The position numbers were made by a program, and so were the translations under genes. Under the pieces are notes generated by a model. It was not told the origin of the DNA, ran no database searches, and saw only the letters and a program-made list of their open reading frames with translations. A DNA stretch of 57,856 nt from DAIPXZ01 sp036782995 (GTDB lineage: Bacteria > Bacillota > Clostridia > Saccharofermentanales > Saccharofermentanaceae), in the NCBI GenBank assembly GCA_036782995.1, contig DAIPXZ010000008.1:1-57856 (forward strand), written 5' to 3'. Shown here one piece after another: positions 1-8,947 of the stretch (its first letter is position 1; each line of letters begins with the position of its first letter).

Positions 1-763
1 TATCTCGAGCTTCTAATGCAAGAAGGAGTGTATATACGGCAGCGATAGACTTCTCGGTAAGAAAAGTGGAACCCTTCGTGTTATATTCATTCACATTAAG
101 AAGAATCGTGATGTTGTGCTCGAGAGTATAGGCGAGCTGATTCACCATGAGCTCGTCTTTCTTGGCAGTAGCCTTCCAATTGATGGCGCGGAAAGAGTCA
201 AAAGGCTCATATTCACGAATGCCCGAGAAGGAGAACGGGTCGGAAAGTAAAGCACGACGGGTCGCTTGATCGCCTATTGGTGCCGATAAAATGCGATCAA
301 TGTCGATATTTGGAAGTACTTCCGGTAAGACAAGCAAAGTGGAATGACAAGAGAATTCTTGTGAAAAGCGACTCAGAAAAAGCAAATCGGTGGACGAAAG
401 AAGAAACCGTTTGAATTCGAAAAAGCCGCGCTCCGCACATTCAACTTGGATTGTCCGTGTGTGCTTTTGGTATCCGCGAAGGGCCATCATATCTTCCCTG
501 TAATATAGGTCAGAAAGAGATGTATTTGTCATATCGAGAAATCGCAATTTGCGCGGAGCCTCGAATTTCATGATAACAATCGGAATCGGTAATTTCTTTC
601 GGTTGCTGATGCTTTCGACGACTTGAACAACATCCCCGTGATTGGCGATGTTGTTCGAAAAATGCACCTCGGCATCGACTCTTTTCAGTGCCCGACCGCG
701 ATATATCCATAATTGAATAACCGCTAGCAATGTAACGATGCACAAAATAATGATCATGGGCAT
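1..763 (-). CDS. DUF58 domain protein, 3' end cut by window
   Basis: Reading leftward from an ATG at 763, the frame stays open to the window edge (about 254 residues, C-terminus missing). The start follows an AGAGG site and lies 5 nt past the moxR stop, so the two genes are translated from one message. The N-terminus is a short hydrophobic segment (MPMIIILCIVTLLAVIQLWI), suggesting a membrane anchor. Around residues 183-198 it carries the DUF58 hallmark FDSFRAINWKATAK. DUF58 proteins are almost always encoded next to MoxR ATPases, often with transglutaminase or von Willebrand factor proteins; their role is thought to be assembly or maturation of envelope or redox complexes, but is not settled. 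Family assignment is firm from the motif and neighbour; specific function is unknown. Confidence 0.88.
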   Translation of the reverse strand, partial: MPMIIILCIVTLLAVIQLWIYRGRALKRVDAEVHFSNNIANHGDVVQVVESISNRKKLPIPIVIMKFEAPRKLRFLDMTNTSLSDLYYREDMMALRGYQKHTRTIQVECAERGFFEFKRFLLSSTDLLFLSRFSQEFSCHSTLLVLPEVLPNIDIDRILSAPIGDQATRRALLSDPFSFSGIREYEPFDSFRAINWKATAKKDELMVNQLAYTLEHNITILLNVNEYNTKGSTFLTEKSIAAVYTLLLALEARD

Positions 764-768
764 AAGGA

Positions 769-1767
769 TTACCTCTTTTCCGGAATGGCAAACTCCTCGG
801 TAGGGCACACAACCTTCTTTAAGCATTCGGATACAATGGCGATGCGGCGATCCGTGACGGAAACACCAGACTGATTCTTCGCTAACGAACCGACGGAGTG
901 TAGGCTTAAGCGGTGTGCCAATGTCGGCGCGGCAAGAGCCTTAATATCGTCTGGTGTGATAAAGCTTCTGCCTTCGAGCGCGGCCCGAGCCTTGCAAAGC
1001 TTCAGTAGCGCAATCGAGGCGCGGGGGCTGGCCCCAATCTTCACATCGTTGTGATTTCGCGTTGCTTCCACCACGGAAAGGAGATACTTGAGGCAATCGT
1101 CAGAAACGTAAACCGCATCGCATTCGTTTTGACATGCGGTTAAATCCGTACGATTTACGACTGATTCGAGAGTCTGAAGCGGGTCGTCCTTTTCATATCG
1201 TTTTAATATCGAGATACCTTCATCGACGGTCGGATAGGTCATGGAAAGCATCATGATAAAACGGTCAAGCTGCGCTTCCGGAAGAGGGAAGGTGCCCTGC
1301 GTTTCTAATGGGTTTTGCGTCGCAATGACGAAAAATGGGGCTTCGAGAATGTTTGTTTCACCATCAACCGTGATTTGTTTCTCCTCCATACATTCCAAAA
1401 GACTCGACTGTGTACGAGCGGTTGCGCGATTGATTTCGTCGGCCAATAGTACGTTTGTGAAAAGAGGACCTTTACGGAAAATGAAGGAGTCTGTTTTCTT
1501 ATCAAAATAATGAATACCAGTTAGGTCTGAAGGCAATAAATCAATGGTGAACTGGATGCGGGAAAAGGATAGGTCCATAGAACGAGAAAAAGCACGAGCG
1601 AGCTTGGTCTTTCCTGTACCGGGGACATCTTCGAGCAATACATGACCACCTACAAGAAGTGACAGGAAAAGAAAATCAATTTGCTCTTCTTTACCAACGA
1701 TGACTTTCTGAATGTTGTCTTTAACTTTGGAGCCGATTTCATGAGTAATAGTGCTTTCCTGTGCCAT
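769..1767 (-). CDS. MoxR-family AAA+ ATPase
   Basis: 332 residues, the usual MoxR length. It has a Walker A motif DVPGTGKT at 47-54, a Walker B motif LLADEINRA near 107-115, and the sensor/pore region ATQNPLETQGTFPLPEAQL near 149-167, which is highly characteristic of MoxR proteins. MoxR ATPases act as chaperone-like remodelers, usually for the product of the adjacent DUF58 or VWA gene; here DUF58 follows 5 nt downstream. The start is preceded by a strong GGAGG, and a TATAAT -10 box lies about 40 nt upstream on the minus strand. Substrate cannot be inferred from sequence. Confidence 0.93.
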   Translation of the reverse strand: MAQESTITHEIGSKVKDNIQKVIVGKEEQIDFLFLSLLVGGHVLLEDVPGTGKTKLARAFSRSMDLSFSRIQFTIDLLPSDLTGIHYFDKKTDSFIFRKGPLFTNVLLADEINRATARTQSSLLECMEEKQITVDGETNILEAPFFVIATQNPLETQGTFPLPEAQLDRFIMMLSMTYPTVDEGISILKRYEKDDPLQTLESVVNRTDLTACQNECDAVYVSDDCLKYLLSVVEATRNHNDVKIGASPRASIALLKLCKARAALEGRSFITPDDIKALAAPTLAHRLSLHSVGSLAKNQSGVSVTDRRIAIVSECLKKVVCPTEEFAIPEKR

Positions 1768-1807
1768 AAAAACCTCCGAAAATGAGCTAATTTCTTACTT
1801 TAATCTG

Positions 1808-1836
1808 ATTATACACTATGGAAAGTGTTTTTGTCG
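1808..1836 (-). promoter_or_regulatory. Candidate promoter for moxR-DUF58
   Basis: Minus strand shows a perfect TATAAT at 1813-1808 with CGACAA 17 nt upstream (1836-1831). The -10 is strong and the -35 poor. It lies back to back with the promoter of the XRE-cupin gene. Confidence 0.5.
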
Positions 1837-1837
1837 G

Positions 1838-1866
1838 TTGACAGTTTTTTCGATCAAAACTATTAT
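1838..1866 (+). promoter_or_regulatory. SigmaA promoter for XRE-cupin/acyl-CoA ligase operon
   Basis: TTGACA (1838-1843), 17-nt spacer, TATTAT (1861-1866), 50 nt before the ATG at 1917. A near-consensus housekeeping promoter; since XRE-cupin regulators often act on their own operon, this is the likely control point. Confidence 0.75.
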
Positions 1867-1916
1867 TAAGTTCACATTGAAAATGCGATATTATCGGTTA
1901 TCAAAGGAGGAGCAAA

Positions 1917-2480
1917 ATGACAGATCAATTGCAACAAATCGGCGAACGTATGAAGGCGCTTCGTGAAATTGAAGAAATTGATGTTCCAACAATGGCCTCG
2001 CGCTGCGAAATCAGCGTCGATGACTACATGCTTTATGAAGAAGGCAAAAAGGATTTTTCCTTTTCTTTCCTGAATAATGCAGCATCTATTTTAGGTGTAG
2101 ACGTAATCGATATTATTAGTGGCGACTCGCCAAAGCTCTCTACTGCCTGCTTAGTCAAAAAGGGAGAGGGATACGAGATTGATCGCCGCGCAGCTTATAA
2201 TTACAAGCATTTGGCTTTTACTTTCCGTAAGAAGCTTGCAGAACCATTCTTGGTTACGGTTGAGCCAAAAAAAGAAACCGTGCCAGAGCAACACGCACAT
2301 GACGGCCAGGAGTTTAACTATGTCGTAGAGGGTGAAATGACCTTTTACATCGGCAATATCACATATGTCCTGGGCGAGGGAGATAGTATCTATTTTGATT
2401 CGGGAGTCCCTCATGCCATGAAAGCAAATAACAATCGCGCATGCCGCTTCCTTGCGGTCGTGATGAAGGGAGATCGTTAA
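1917..2480 (+). CDS. XRE-family regulator with C-terminal cupin
   Basis: 187 residues. Residues about 8-64 form an XRE-type helix-turn-helix (…VPTMASRCEISVDDYMLYEEG…), and residues about 108-185 form a single-domain cupin whose likely metal/ligand residues are H126, H128, E132 and H166. The start follows a perfect AAAGGAGG. This architecture is a common one-component sensor in which the cupin binds a small ligand. The next gene, an acyl-CoA synthetase, starts 4 nt after the stop, so the ligand is probably a carboxylic acid or acyl-CoA handled by that enzyme (inference). Autoregulation at the promoter immediately upstream is plausible. Confidence 0.88.
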   Translation: MTDQLQQIGERMKALREIEEIDVPTMASRCEISVDDYMLYEEGKKDFSFSFLNNAASILGVDVIDIISGDSPKLSTACLVKKGEGYEIDRRAAYNYKHLAFTFRKKLAEPFLVTVEPKKETVPEQHAHDGQEFNYVVEGEMTFYIGNITYVLGEGDSIYFDSGVPHAMKANNNRACRFLAVVMKGDR

Positions 2481-2483
2481 TAT

Positions 2484-4169
2484 ATGGCAATCTACGAAGA
2501 ATACGTGGGGCGAAATCGCGATGATTTCGTGACACTGGAAGATCTTGTAAAGAATTACAAGGTGACATATAAGGACAACTTTAATTTCGCCTATGACGTA
2601 ATGGACGTCATTGCATCTCGTACGCCTGATAAAGCGGCAATGCTATGGCTTTCTAAGAATAATGAAGAACGCATCTTTACTTTCGATGATATGAGAAAGT
2701 ATTCCAACAAAGCGGCGAATTTCTTTAAGAGCCACGGCATCAAAAAAGGTGATAAGGTTTTGCTTGTTTTGAAGCGTGGATATCAATTTTGGTATGCCAT
2801 TTTGGGCCTTCATAAGCTCGGTGCGGTTGGCGTTCAGGCAACGAATCAATTGATGTGTAAAGATTATGTCTATCGTATCAATATGGCGGAAGTCAAAATG
2901 GCAGTTATTACTGGTGATGATGATTGTACGAATCATGTTGACGAAGGAATGCCACAATATCACACACAGCTTATTCGTTGTGTCACATGGCACAAGAAGG
3001 CGGAGGGCTGGATTGATTTTGACGAAGAAATTGAGAAGCAAAGTGATGAATGGACGCGCCCAACCGGCGAAGAAGCTACGAAGGCAATTGATCCGATGCT
3101 CCTGTGCTTCTCTTCCGGCACGACCGGATATCCGAAGATGGTTTTGCATGATCACACTTATCCGCTCGGGCATATCTTTACCGGTTGCTTCTGGCATCGC
3201 GTGGAGGATGGTAAGCTTCACTTCACCATTTCTGATACTGGCTGGATGAAGTCCATGTGGGGAAAGTTCTATGGTCAATGGTTCGGCGAAGCGACACTTT
3301 TCGTCTATGATTTTGACCGCTTTCATGCTGCCGATATTCTTGAAAAAGTATCAAAATATCACATTACGACGTTCTGCGCGCCGCCGACAATGTACCGTTT
3401 CATGATAAAAGAAGACTTCTCAAGCTATGATTTTTCATCACTTAAGCATTGTTGCACAGCCGGTGAAGCATTGAATCCGGAAGTATATAACCAATGGCTT
3501 AAAAACACGGGCTGCAAGATTTACGAAGGCTTTGGCCAAACGGAAACCGCTTTGGTTTGCGGCACGTATTTCCCGTGGGTGTTGCCTCGCCTCGGTTCGA
3601 TGGGTTATCCGGTTCCAAATTACAATGTCATCATCGCCGACGAAAACGGTAACGAAGCACCGACCGGTGTAACCGGCGAAATTTGTATCAAGACGGGTAA
3701 AGAAGACGGCGGACGCCCATGCGGACTTTTCCTGCGTTATGACAAAAATCCGGAAGCAATGGCCAGCGCTTGGCACGATGATCTTTATCATACAGGCGAC
3801 ACCGCTTATCGCGATGAGCTCGGATTCTTCTGGTATGTCGGACGTGTGGATGACGTTATAAAGAGCTCTGGTTATCGTATCGGGCCGTTCGAAGTGGAAA
3901 GTGCTTTGATGGAGCATCCTGCTGTTCTTGAATGTGCAGTTACAGGTATCCCGGATCCAGTTCGCGGATATGCCGTAAAAGCGACCATTGTTTTGGCGAA
4001 GGGCTTTTCCGGTACGGAAGAACTGACAAAGACTTTGCAAAACCATGTTAAGAAGACGACAGCACCGTATAAATATCCTCGTGTGATTGAGTATGTCGAC
4101 GAATTACCGAAGACGACGAGCGGAAAAATCAAGAGAGTGGATATCCGAAATAAAGATAGTCAGAAGTAA
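2484..4169 (+). CDS. AMP-forming acyl-CoA synthetase
   Basis: 561 residues, typical for the acyl-adenylate-forming superfamily (ATP + carboxylate + CoA to acyl-CoA + AMP + PPi). Visible motifs are the phosphate-binding FSSGTTGYPK at about 209-218, YEGFGQTE near 347, the hinge YHTGDTAYRDELGFFWYVGR near 434, and the catalytic-lysine region PKTTSGKIKR near 541. The pattern most resembles acetyl-/medium-chain acyl-CoA synthetases; no signal peptide is seen, so the enzyme is cytosolic. It is co-transcribed with the XRE-cupin regulator 4 nt upstream. Substrate is not determined by the motifs. Confidence 0.9.
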   Translation: MAIYEEYVGRNRDDFVTLEDLVKNYKVTYKDNFNFAYDVMDVIASRTPDKAAMLWLSKNNEERIFTFDDMRKYSNKAANFFKSHGIKKGDKVLLVLKRGYQFWYAILGLHKLGAVGVQATNQLMCKDYVYRINMAEVKMAVITGDDDCTNHVDEGMPQYHTQLIRCVTWHKKAEGWIDFDEEIEKQSDEWTRPTGEEATKAIDPMLLCFSSGTTGYPKMVLHDHTYPLGHIFTGCFWHRVEDGKLHFTISDTGWMKSMWGKFYGQWFGEATLFVYDFDRFHAADILEKVSKYHITTFCAPPTMYRFMIKEDFSSYDFSSLKHCCTAGEALNPEVYNQWLKNTGCKIYEGFGQTETALVCGTYFPWVLPRLGSMGYPVPNYNVIIADENGNEAPTGVTGEICIKTGKEDGGRPCGLFLRYDKNPEAMASAWHDDLYHTGDTAYRDELGFFWYVGRVDDVIKSSGYRIGPFEVESALMEHPAVLECAVTGIPDPVRGYAVKATIVLAKGFSGTEELTKTLQNHVKKTTAPYKYPRVIEYVDELPKTTSGKIKRVDIRNKDSQK

Positions 4170-4185
4170 AAAAATGTAATACAAT
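4157..4185 (+). promoter_or_regulatory. Candidate valS promoter
   Basis: TAGTCA (4157-4162), 17-nt spacer, TACAAT (4180-4185). The -35 overlaps the end of the acyl-CoA synthetase gene. About 80 nt of leader follow, in which I see no T-box consensus. Confidence 0.45.
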
Positions 4186-4267
4186 AAATGCTTAAAGGCG
4201 CTTCATGCTTTTTCACTTGTGGTAAGGTATGGAGCGTTTCAATCATAAGCTCGGAGGAATCGTTACC

Positions 4268-6922
4268 ATGACACGCACTGATAATATCAATAAGGCCTTT
4301 GAACCGCAGGAGGCGGAGGCACGACTTTATGCCAATTGGCAGGAAAAGGGGTATTTCAAGGCAGTTGTTGATCATTCCAAGAAGCCGTTTTGTATTGTTA
4401 TGCCACCACCGAATATTACGGGTCAGCTTCATACCGGTCACGCACTGGATTGTACTTTGCAAGATATAATGACTAGATATAAACGTATGGCAGGATACTC
4501 TGCTCTTTGGCTACCGGGTACAGACCATGCTGCGATTGCCACAGAGGCGAAGATTGTTGCAAAGATGAAGGAAGACGGCGTAACCAAGGCCGATTTAGGG
4601 CGCGATGGATTCATGAAGCGCGCTTGGGAATGGAAAGAGGTTTACGGTAGCCGTATTGTAGAACAGCTAAAGCGTATGGGTTCTTCCTGTGACTGGGATC
4701 GCGAACGATTTACCATGGACGAAGGCCTTTCTGCTGCTGTTACCGATGTTTTTATTCGTTACTACGAAAAAGGATTGATTTATAGAGGCGAGCGTATTAT
4801 CAATTGGTGCCCGCATTGCCTTACATCCATTTCCGATGCAGAGGTGGAATACGAAGAGCAAGAAGGCCATTTTTGGCATTTGCGCTACCCACTTACCGAT
4901 GGAAGCGGTGACATGATCCTTGCAACGACACGTCCGGAGACACTCCTTGGCGATACGGCCATCGCTGTTCATCCGGAAGACGAGCGTTATGCACACTTAA
5001 TTGGCAAGACGGTTATTCTCCCACTTGTAAACAAGGAGATTCCGATTGTCGGTGATACTTATGTTGAGAAGGATTTCGGAACCGGCGTCGTGAAGATTAC
5101 TCCGGCACATGACCCGAACGACTTTGAAGTCGGTTTGCGTCATAATCTTGAAGTCATTTGTGTCATGACTGATGATGCTCACATGAATGAAAATGCTGGC
5201 GTCTATCAAGGTATGGATCGCTATGAAGCACGTAAGAAGATTGTTGCTGATCTTGAAGAACAGGGCTATCTCATTAAGGTGGAACCGCATAAGCATAATG
5301 TTGGCACATGCTATCGTTGCGGTACCGTTGTTGAACCGAAGGTGTCTTTCCAATGGTTTGTTAAAATGAAGCCTCTTGCCGAGCCTGCAATTGAAGCAGT
5401 AAAGACTGGGAAGACTCAGTTCGTACCCGCACGATTCGATAAGACGTATTTTAACTGGATGGATAATATCCGCGACTGGTGTATTTCTCGTCAGCTTTGG
5501 TGGGGACATCGCATTCCGGCATATTATTGCGCGGACTGCGGCAATATGGTCGTTTCCAAAGACGCACCAACAACTTGCGAGAAGTGCGGTGGTCAGATGC
5601 GTCAGGACGAGGACACTCTGGATACATGGTTCTCTTCCGCATTGTGGCCGTTCTCGACACTCGGCTGGCCGGATCAGACTGAAGCCTTGAAGTATTGGTA
5701 TCCAACGAGTGTGCTGGTAACTGCTTACGACATTATTTTCTTCTGGGTTGCCCGCATGATTTTCTCCGGTATTGAGAACATGGGCGATATTCCATTCCAT
5801 GATGTGCTCATTCACGGATTGATTCGTGATGACAAAGGTCGGAAAGTCAGTAAATCACTGGGTAACGGTATCGACCCTATCGAAATCATCGACACATACG
5901 GTGCTGATGCCCTTCGTTATGCATTGGTTACTGGTAATGCGCCGGGTAACGACCAGCGTTTCCAGAAGGAAAAAATCGAGGCTGGCCGTAATTTTGCAAA
6001 CAAAATTTGGAACGCGATGCGCTTCGTATTAATGAATTGCGAGGATGACCTTTCCTTTGAAAAGGTAGACCGCTCGAAGTTTACACTTGAAGATAAATGG
6101 ATTCTTTCCCGTTTGAATACGGTCACAAAAGAGGTTTCCGAAAATCTAGACCGCTACGAATTCGGTGTCGCGCTGGCGAAAATTTACGGGTTCATTTGGG
6201 AAGAGTATTGCGATTGGTATATTGAAATCGCGAAGGCCAGACTCTTCGATAAGGAAAATGCGACACGCCTCGAGGCACAATACGTTTTGAATGACGTGCT
6301 TGCCCGTGCGATGCAATTATTACATCCGTTTATGCCATTCCTCACGGAAGAAGTATATTCCTATCTTGTTTTGGATCAGCGTTGCGAATCGATCATGGTT
6401 TCAGATTGGCCGACCTTGAATGAGAATGAAATTTACGAGAGTGAAGAGAAGCAAATGGAGCTTCTGATGGATGCAATTCGTTCCATTCGTAACGTTCGTA
6501 CGAACATGGGTGTTGTTCCTTCAAGAAAGACAAATGTTATCTTGGTGACCAACGATGATCAAGTGAAGGAAATGTTCCTCTCTGGTAAGGCCTTCCTTGA
6601 GAGATTAGCGAGTGTATCGGACGTGCAAGCTCAAAATGATAAGAACGGCATTCCTGTAACGGCAGTCGCATGCGTCTTTGGTGGCGGTGAAATCTACATT
6701 CCGCTTGAAGATTTAATTGACATAGATAAGGAATGCGAGCGTTTGAACAAGGAAAAAGCCCGACTCGAGGGTGAGCTTGCTCGCGTCGATGGTAAACTGA
6801 ACAACCAAGAGTTCGTCGGGAAAGCTCCGGAACGAGTTATTGCCGCCGAAAGAGAAAAGAGAGTAACATACCAGGAAATGCTGCAAAACATCATGCAACG
6901 ACTGACGCAATTAACTAAATAA
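4268..6922 (+). CDS. valS: Valyl-tRNA synthetase
   Basis: 884 residues, the usual ValS length. It charges tRNA-Val with valine in the cytosol. The class I signatures are visible: PPPNITGQLHTGH with HTGH near 55-58, and KVSKS near 526. A Cys-rich CADCG…CEKCGG element near 418-438 is the zinc-binding insertion seen in many bacterial ValS. The editing CP1 domain lies between them, and the final 65 residues form the Leu/Lys/Glu-rich coiled coil typical of ValS. An upstream in-frame ATG at 4229 exists, but the GGAGG 10 nt before 4268 and the protein alignment favour 4268. Confidence 0.96.
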   Translation: MTRTDNINKAFEPQEAEARLYANWQEKGYFKAVVDHSKKPFCIVMPPPNITGQLHTGHALDCTLQDIMTRYKRMAGYSALWLPGTDHAAIATEAKIVAKMKEDGVTKADLGRDGFMKRAWEWKEVYGSRIVEQLKRMGSSCDWDRERFTMDEGLSAAVTDVFIRYYEKGLIYRGERIINWCPHCLTSISDAEVEYEEQEGHFWHLRYPLTDGSGDMILATTRPETLLGDTAIAVHPEDERYAHLIGKTVILPLVNKEIPIVGDTYVEKDFGTGVVKITPAHDPNDFEVGLRHNLEVICVMTDDAHMNENAGVYQGMDRYEARKKIVADLEEQGYLIKVEPHKHNVGTCYRCGTVVEPKVSFQWFVKMKPLAEPAIEAVKTGKTQFVPARFDKTYFNWMDNIRDWCISRQLWWGHRIPAYYCADCGNMVVSKDAPTTCEKCGGQMRQDEDTLDTWFSSALWPFSTLGWPDQTEALKYWYPTSVLVTAYDIIFFWVARMIFSGIENMGDIPFHDVLIHGLIRDDKGRKVSKSLGNGIDPIEIIDTYGADALRYALVTGNAPGNDQRFQKEKIEAGRNFANKIWNAMRFVLMNCEDDLSFEKVDRSKFTLEDKWILSRLNTVTKEVSENLDRYEFGVALAKIYGFIWEEYCDWYIEIAKARLFDKENATRLEAQYVLNDVLARAMQLLHPFMPFLTEEVYSYLVLDQRCESIMVSDWPTLNENEIYESEEKQMELLMDAIRSIRNVRTNMGVVPSRKTNVILVTNDDQVKEMFLSGKAFLERLASVSDVQAQNDKNGIPVTAVACVFGGGEIYIPLEDLIDIDKECERLNKEKARLEGELARVDGKLNNQEFVGKAPERVIAAEREKRVTYQEMLQNIMQRLTQLTK

Positions 6923-6928
6923 GTTTCA

Positions 6929-6950
6929 AATTGATGATTCGTCATCAATT
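6929..6950 (+). other. UUCG-tetraloop hairpin between valS and next gene
   Basis: Perfect 9-bp inverted repeat AATTGATGA / TCATCAATT closing a TTCG loop, starting 6 nt after the valS stop. There is no downstream T-run, so it is not a standard terminator. It could stabilise the 3' end of valS mRNA or act as a processing or partial attenuation element before the gene at 6978. Confidence 0.6.
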
Positions 6951-6977
6951 AACCAGAAAACTAATCAGGAGGGACTC

Positions 6978-7748
6978 ATGAGCGAGAAAACAGAATCTTC
7001 GAACAAGGTTACCAAAATTCCGGAAGGCATTGATCAGTTACCGAAGAATACGGTACATTGCTTCCCGGCCAGAAAATCACAAATTGTCAGCCGACGCATT
7101 GTGACATCGATTATTGCCGCCCTTATGGTGGTTGCAGACCTATATCTCGTTATTGGAGATACAAACCCGTCCCCATTAATTTGGGCAGTTACTGGAGTGA
7201 TTTTTGTCAGTTGTGTCGTTATTTTCATTCAGACATTTTTGATTGCAAAGTATCGTGTCGCAATGGATTATAACCGCAATTGCGTCATTCTTCGTTATAT
7301 GTATTCGACTGTATCGATTCCTTTTGATTCGTTCGATGCCCGCGATGGAGAAGCAGATCGCGCAACGGCGATGCTTCAAGGCTCTACGATTGGTGCGAAC
7401 ATGGAAAGGAACAGCTACTTAATTCTCGATAATGTCTTTGATGATGTTTGTTATCAAACATCAAGAAAGGATCTCGAGTCCAAGGAAGACTATAATCAGC
7501 TTTGTGAAGAAGCAAAGCTTGTCTCTTCGATTTATAAAGCAAAGGAGCAATACGATGCTCTAAAAGCAGAAGTAGTCGAGCAGGAAACACTTGGCAAAGA
7601 TGCATCGGTGGATTTGGTTCACGAGGTTATGAAAGAAGATAAAGCGGAGAAGGCAGAGGAGAAAGAAAAGGCAATCAAAGCGGCTGCGAATCAAGAAAAC
7701 TCTTCTGAAACCAACGTGGAAGAAACACCGAAAAGCATTGACGAATGA
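6978..7748 (+). CDS. Unknown two-helix membrane protein with charged tail
   Basis: 256 residues, start supported by AGGAGGGA 6 nt upstream. I do not recognise a family. An N-terminal polar segment of about 40 residues is followed by two adjacent transmembrane helices (about 42-62 and 68-90), then a globular region 92-150 with the beta-rich stretch AMDYNRNCVILRYMYSTVSI that could be a small PH-like fold (speculative). From about residue 175 it is helical and very Lys/Glu-rich, ending in a low-complexity acidic tail. Both termini are predicted cytoplasmic. It sits 55 nt behind valS with only the hairpin between, so it may be cotranscribed; nothing links it functionally to translation. Confidence 0.7.
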   Translation: MSEKTESSNKVTKIPEGIDQLPKNTVHCFPARKSQIVSRRIVTSIIAALMVVADLYLVIGDTNPSPLIWAVTGVIFVSCVVIFIQTFLIAKYRVAMDYNRNCVILRYMYSTVSIPFDSFDARDGEADRATAMLQGSTIGANMERNSYLILDNVFDDVCYQTSRKDLESKEDYNQLCEEAKLVSSIYKAKEQYDALKAEVVEQETLGKDASVDLVHEVMKEDKAEKAEEKEKAIKAAANQENSSETNVEETPKSIDE

Positions 7749-7819
7749 AACCGTGAACATTAAAATAGTTCTGGTGTGACAATTCGATTACATTACATTA
7801 ATCAAAGGAGAATATTTTT

Positions 7820-8788
7820 ATGGCATTAGTATCTACAACAGAAATGTTCAAGAAGGCATATGACGGCGGATACGCTATCGGCGCTTTCAATGTGAACAAC
7901 ATGGAAATCGTTCAAGGTATTACAGAAGCAGCTGGTGAGCTTAACAGCCCAGTTATTCTTCAGGTTTCAAAGGGTGCACGCGCTTATGCAAATCATACAT
8001 ATCTTGTAAAGCTCGTTGAGGCTGCAGTACAAGAAAATCCTCAGATTCCGATCGCTCTTCACCTAGATCATGGTGATAGCTTTGAGCTTTGTAAGTCCTG
8101 CATCGATGGCGGATTCACATCTGTTATGATTGATGCTTCTTCAAAGTCTTTTGCGGACAACGTTGCATTAACAAAGCAGGTTGTTGAGTATGCACACGCT
8201 CATGGCGTTGTTGTTGAAGCTGAGCTTGGTACACTTGCTGGTATCGAGGATGAGGTTGTTGTTGAAGCTGGTAGCGAGAGCTACACACGTCCAGAAGAAG
8301 TGGAAGAGTTTGTTACAAAGACAGGCTGTGATTCTCTGGCAATTGCTATCGGAACATCCCATGGTGCATATAAGTTCACTCCGGCACAGTGCACACGCAA
8401 TGCTGATGGACTTCTTGTTCCACCTCCGCTACGTTTTGACGTTCTTGAAGAGTGCATTAAGAGACTTCCTGGATTCCCAATCGTACTTCATGGTTCATCT
8501 TCTGTTCCACAAGATTTTGTTAAGATGGTTAATCAGTACGGCGGAAAAATGCCAGACGCTGTTGGTATTCCTGAGGAGCAACTACGTAAGGCTGCTGAGC
8601 TTGCTGTATGTAAGATCAATATCGACTCTGATATTCGTCTTGCGATGACAGGTAATATCCGTAAGTACTTTGCTGAGCATCCTGAGCACTTCGATCCACG
8701 TCAATACTTGAAGCCAGCTCGTCAGGCTGTTAAGGATATGGTTGCTCATAAGATTGTTAATGTTTTGGGCTCCGATGGTAAGGCTTAA
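7820..8788 (+). CDS. fba: Class II fructose-1,6-bisphosphate aldolase
   Basis: 322 residues. It cleaves fructose 1,6-bisphosphate to dihydroxyacetone phosphate and glyceraldehyde 3-phosphate using zinc. The class II features are visible: catalytic Asp83 and zinc His84 in LHLDHGDS, a glutamate-containing VEAELGTLAG segment near 132, and zinc-ligand histidines in GTSHGAYKF (about 180) and VLHGSSSVP (about 225). The start follows AAAGGAG. Codon use is strongly biased to GTT, GCT, CTT and TCT compared with neighbours, as expected for a highly expressed glycolytic gene. It is monocistronic, ended by the terminator at 8834. Confidence 0.96.
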   Translation: MALVSTTEMFKKAYDGGYAIGAFNVNNMEIVQGITEAAGELNSPVILQVSKGARAYANHTYLVKLVEAAVQENPQIPIALHLDHGDSFELCKSCIDGGFTSVMIDASSKSFADNVALTKQVVEYAHAHGVVVEAELGTLAGIEDEVVVEAGSESYTRPEEVEEFVTKTGCDSLAIAIGTSHGAYKFTPAQCTRNADGLLVPPPLRFDVLEECIKRLPGFPIVLHGSSSVPQDFVKMVNQYGGKMPDAVGIPEEQLRKAAELAVCKINIDSDIRLAMTGNIRKYFAEHPEHFDPRQYLKPARQAVKDMVAHKIVNVLGSDGKA

Positions 8789-8833
8789 TCGCTGACACCT
8801 TCTATCTCTTTGAGATGAATTAATTGAATGAAT

Positions 8834-8880
8834 AAGACCGACTCGTCGGAAGTGAATGCTTCTGAGGTCGGTCTTTTCGT
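8834..8880 (+). terminator. Rho-independent terminator after fba
   Basis: AAGACCGAC … GTCGGTCTT outer stem with an inner GAAG/CTTC pairing and a short loop, followed by a T-rich tract (TTTTCGTTTT). Starts about 45 nt after the stop. Confidence 0.85.
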
Positions 8881-8908
8881 TTTCATATGAAGGGTATTAT
8901 GTTATAAT
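8880..8908 (+). promoter_or_regulatory. Promoter for polysaccharide deacetylase
   Basis: TTTTCA (8880-8885), 17-nt spacer, perfect TATAAT (8903-8908), 40 nt before the start codon. The -35 overlaps the tail of the fba terminator. Confidence 0.6.
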
Positions 8909-8947
8909 TTGAAAAGCCGAAAATAAACAATCAAATGAGGAAATATC

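Noticed and set aside
4186..4267. T-box riboswitch before valS
   Set aside because: No AGGGTGG-type T-box sequence or antiterminator/terminator pair could be found in the 80-nt leader. The leuC and cysK leaders were also checked and are too short or lack it.
4229..4267. Upstream ATG for valS adding 13 residues
   Set aside because: The GGAGG at 4253-4257 is correctly spaced only for 4268, and the extra residues precede the usual ValS N-terminus.
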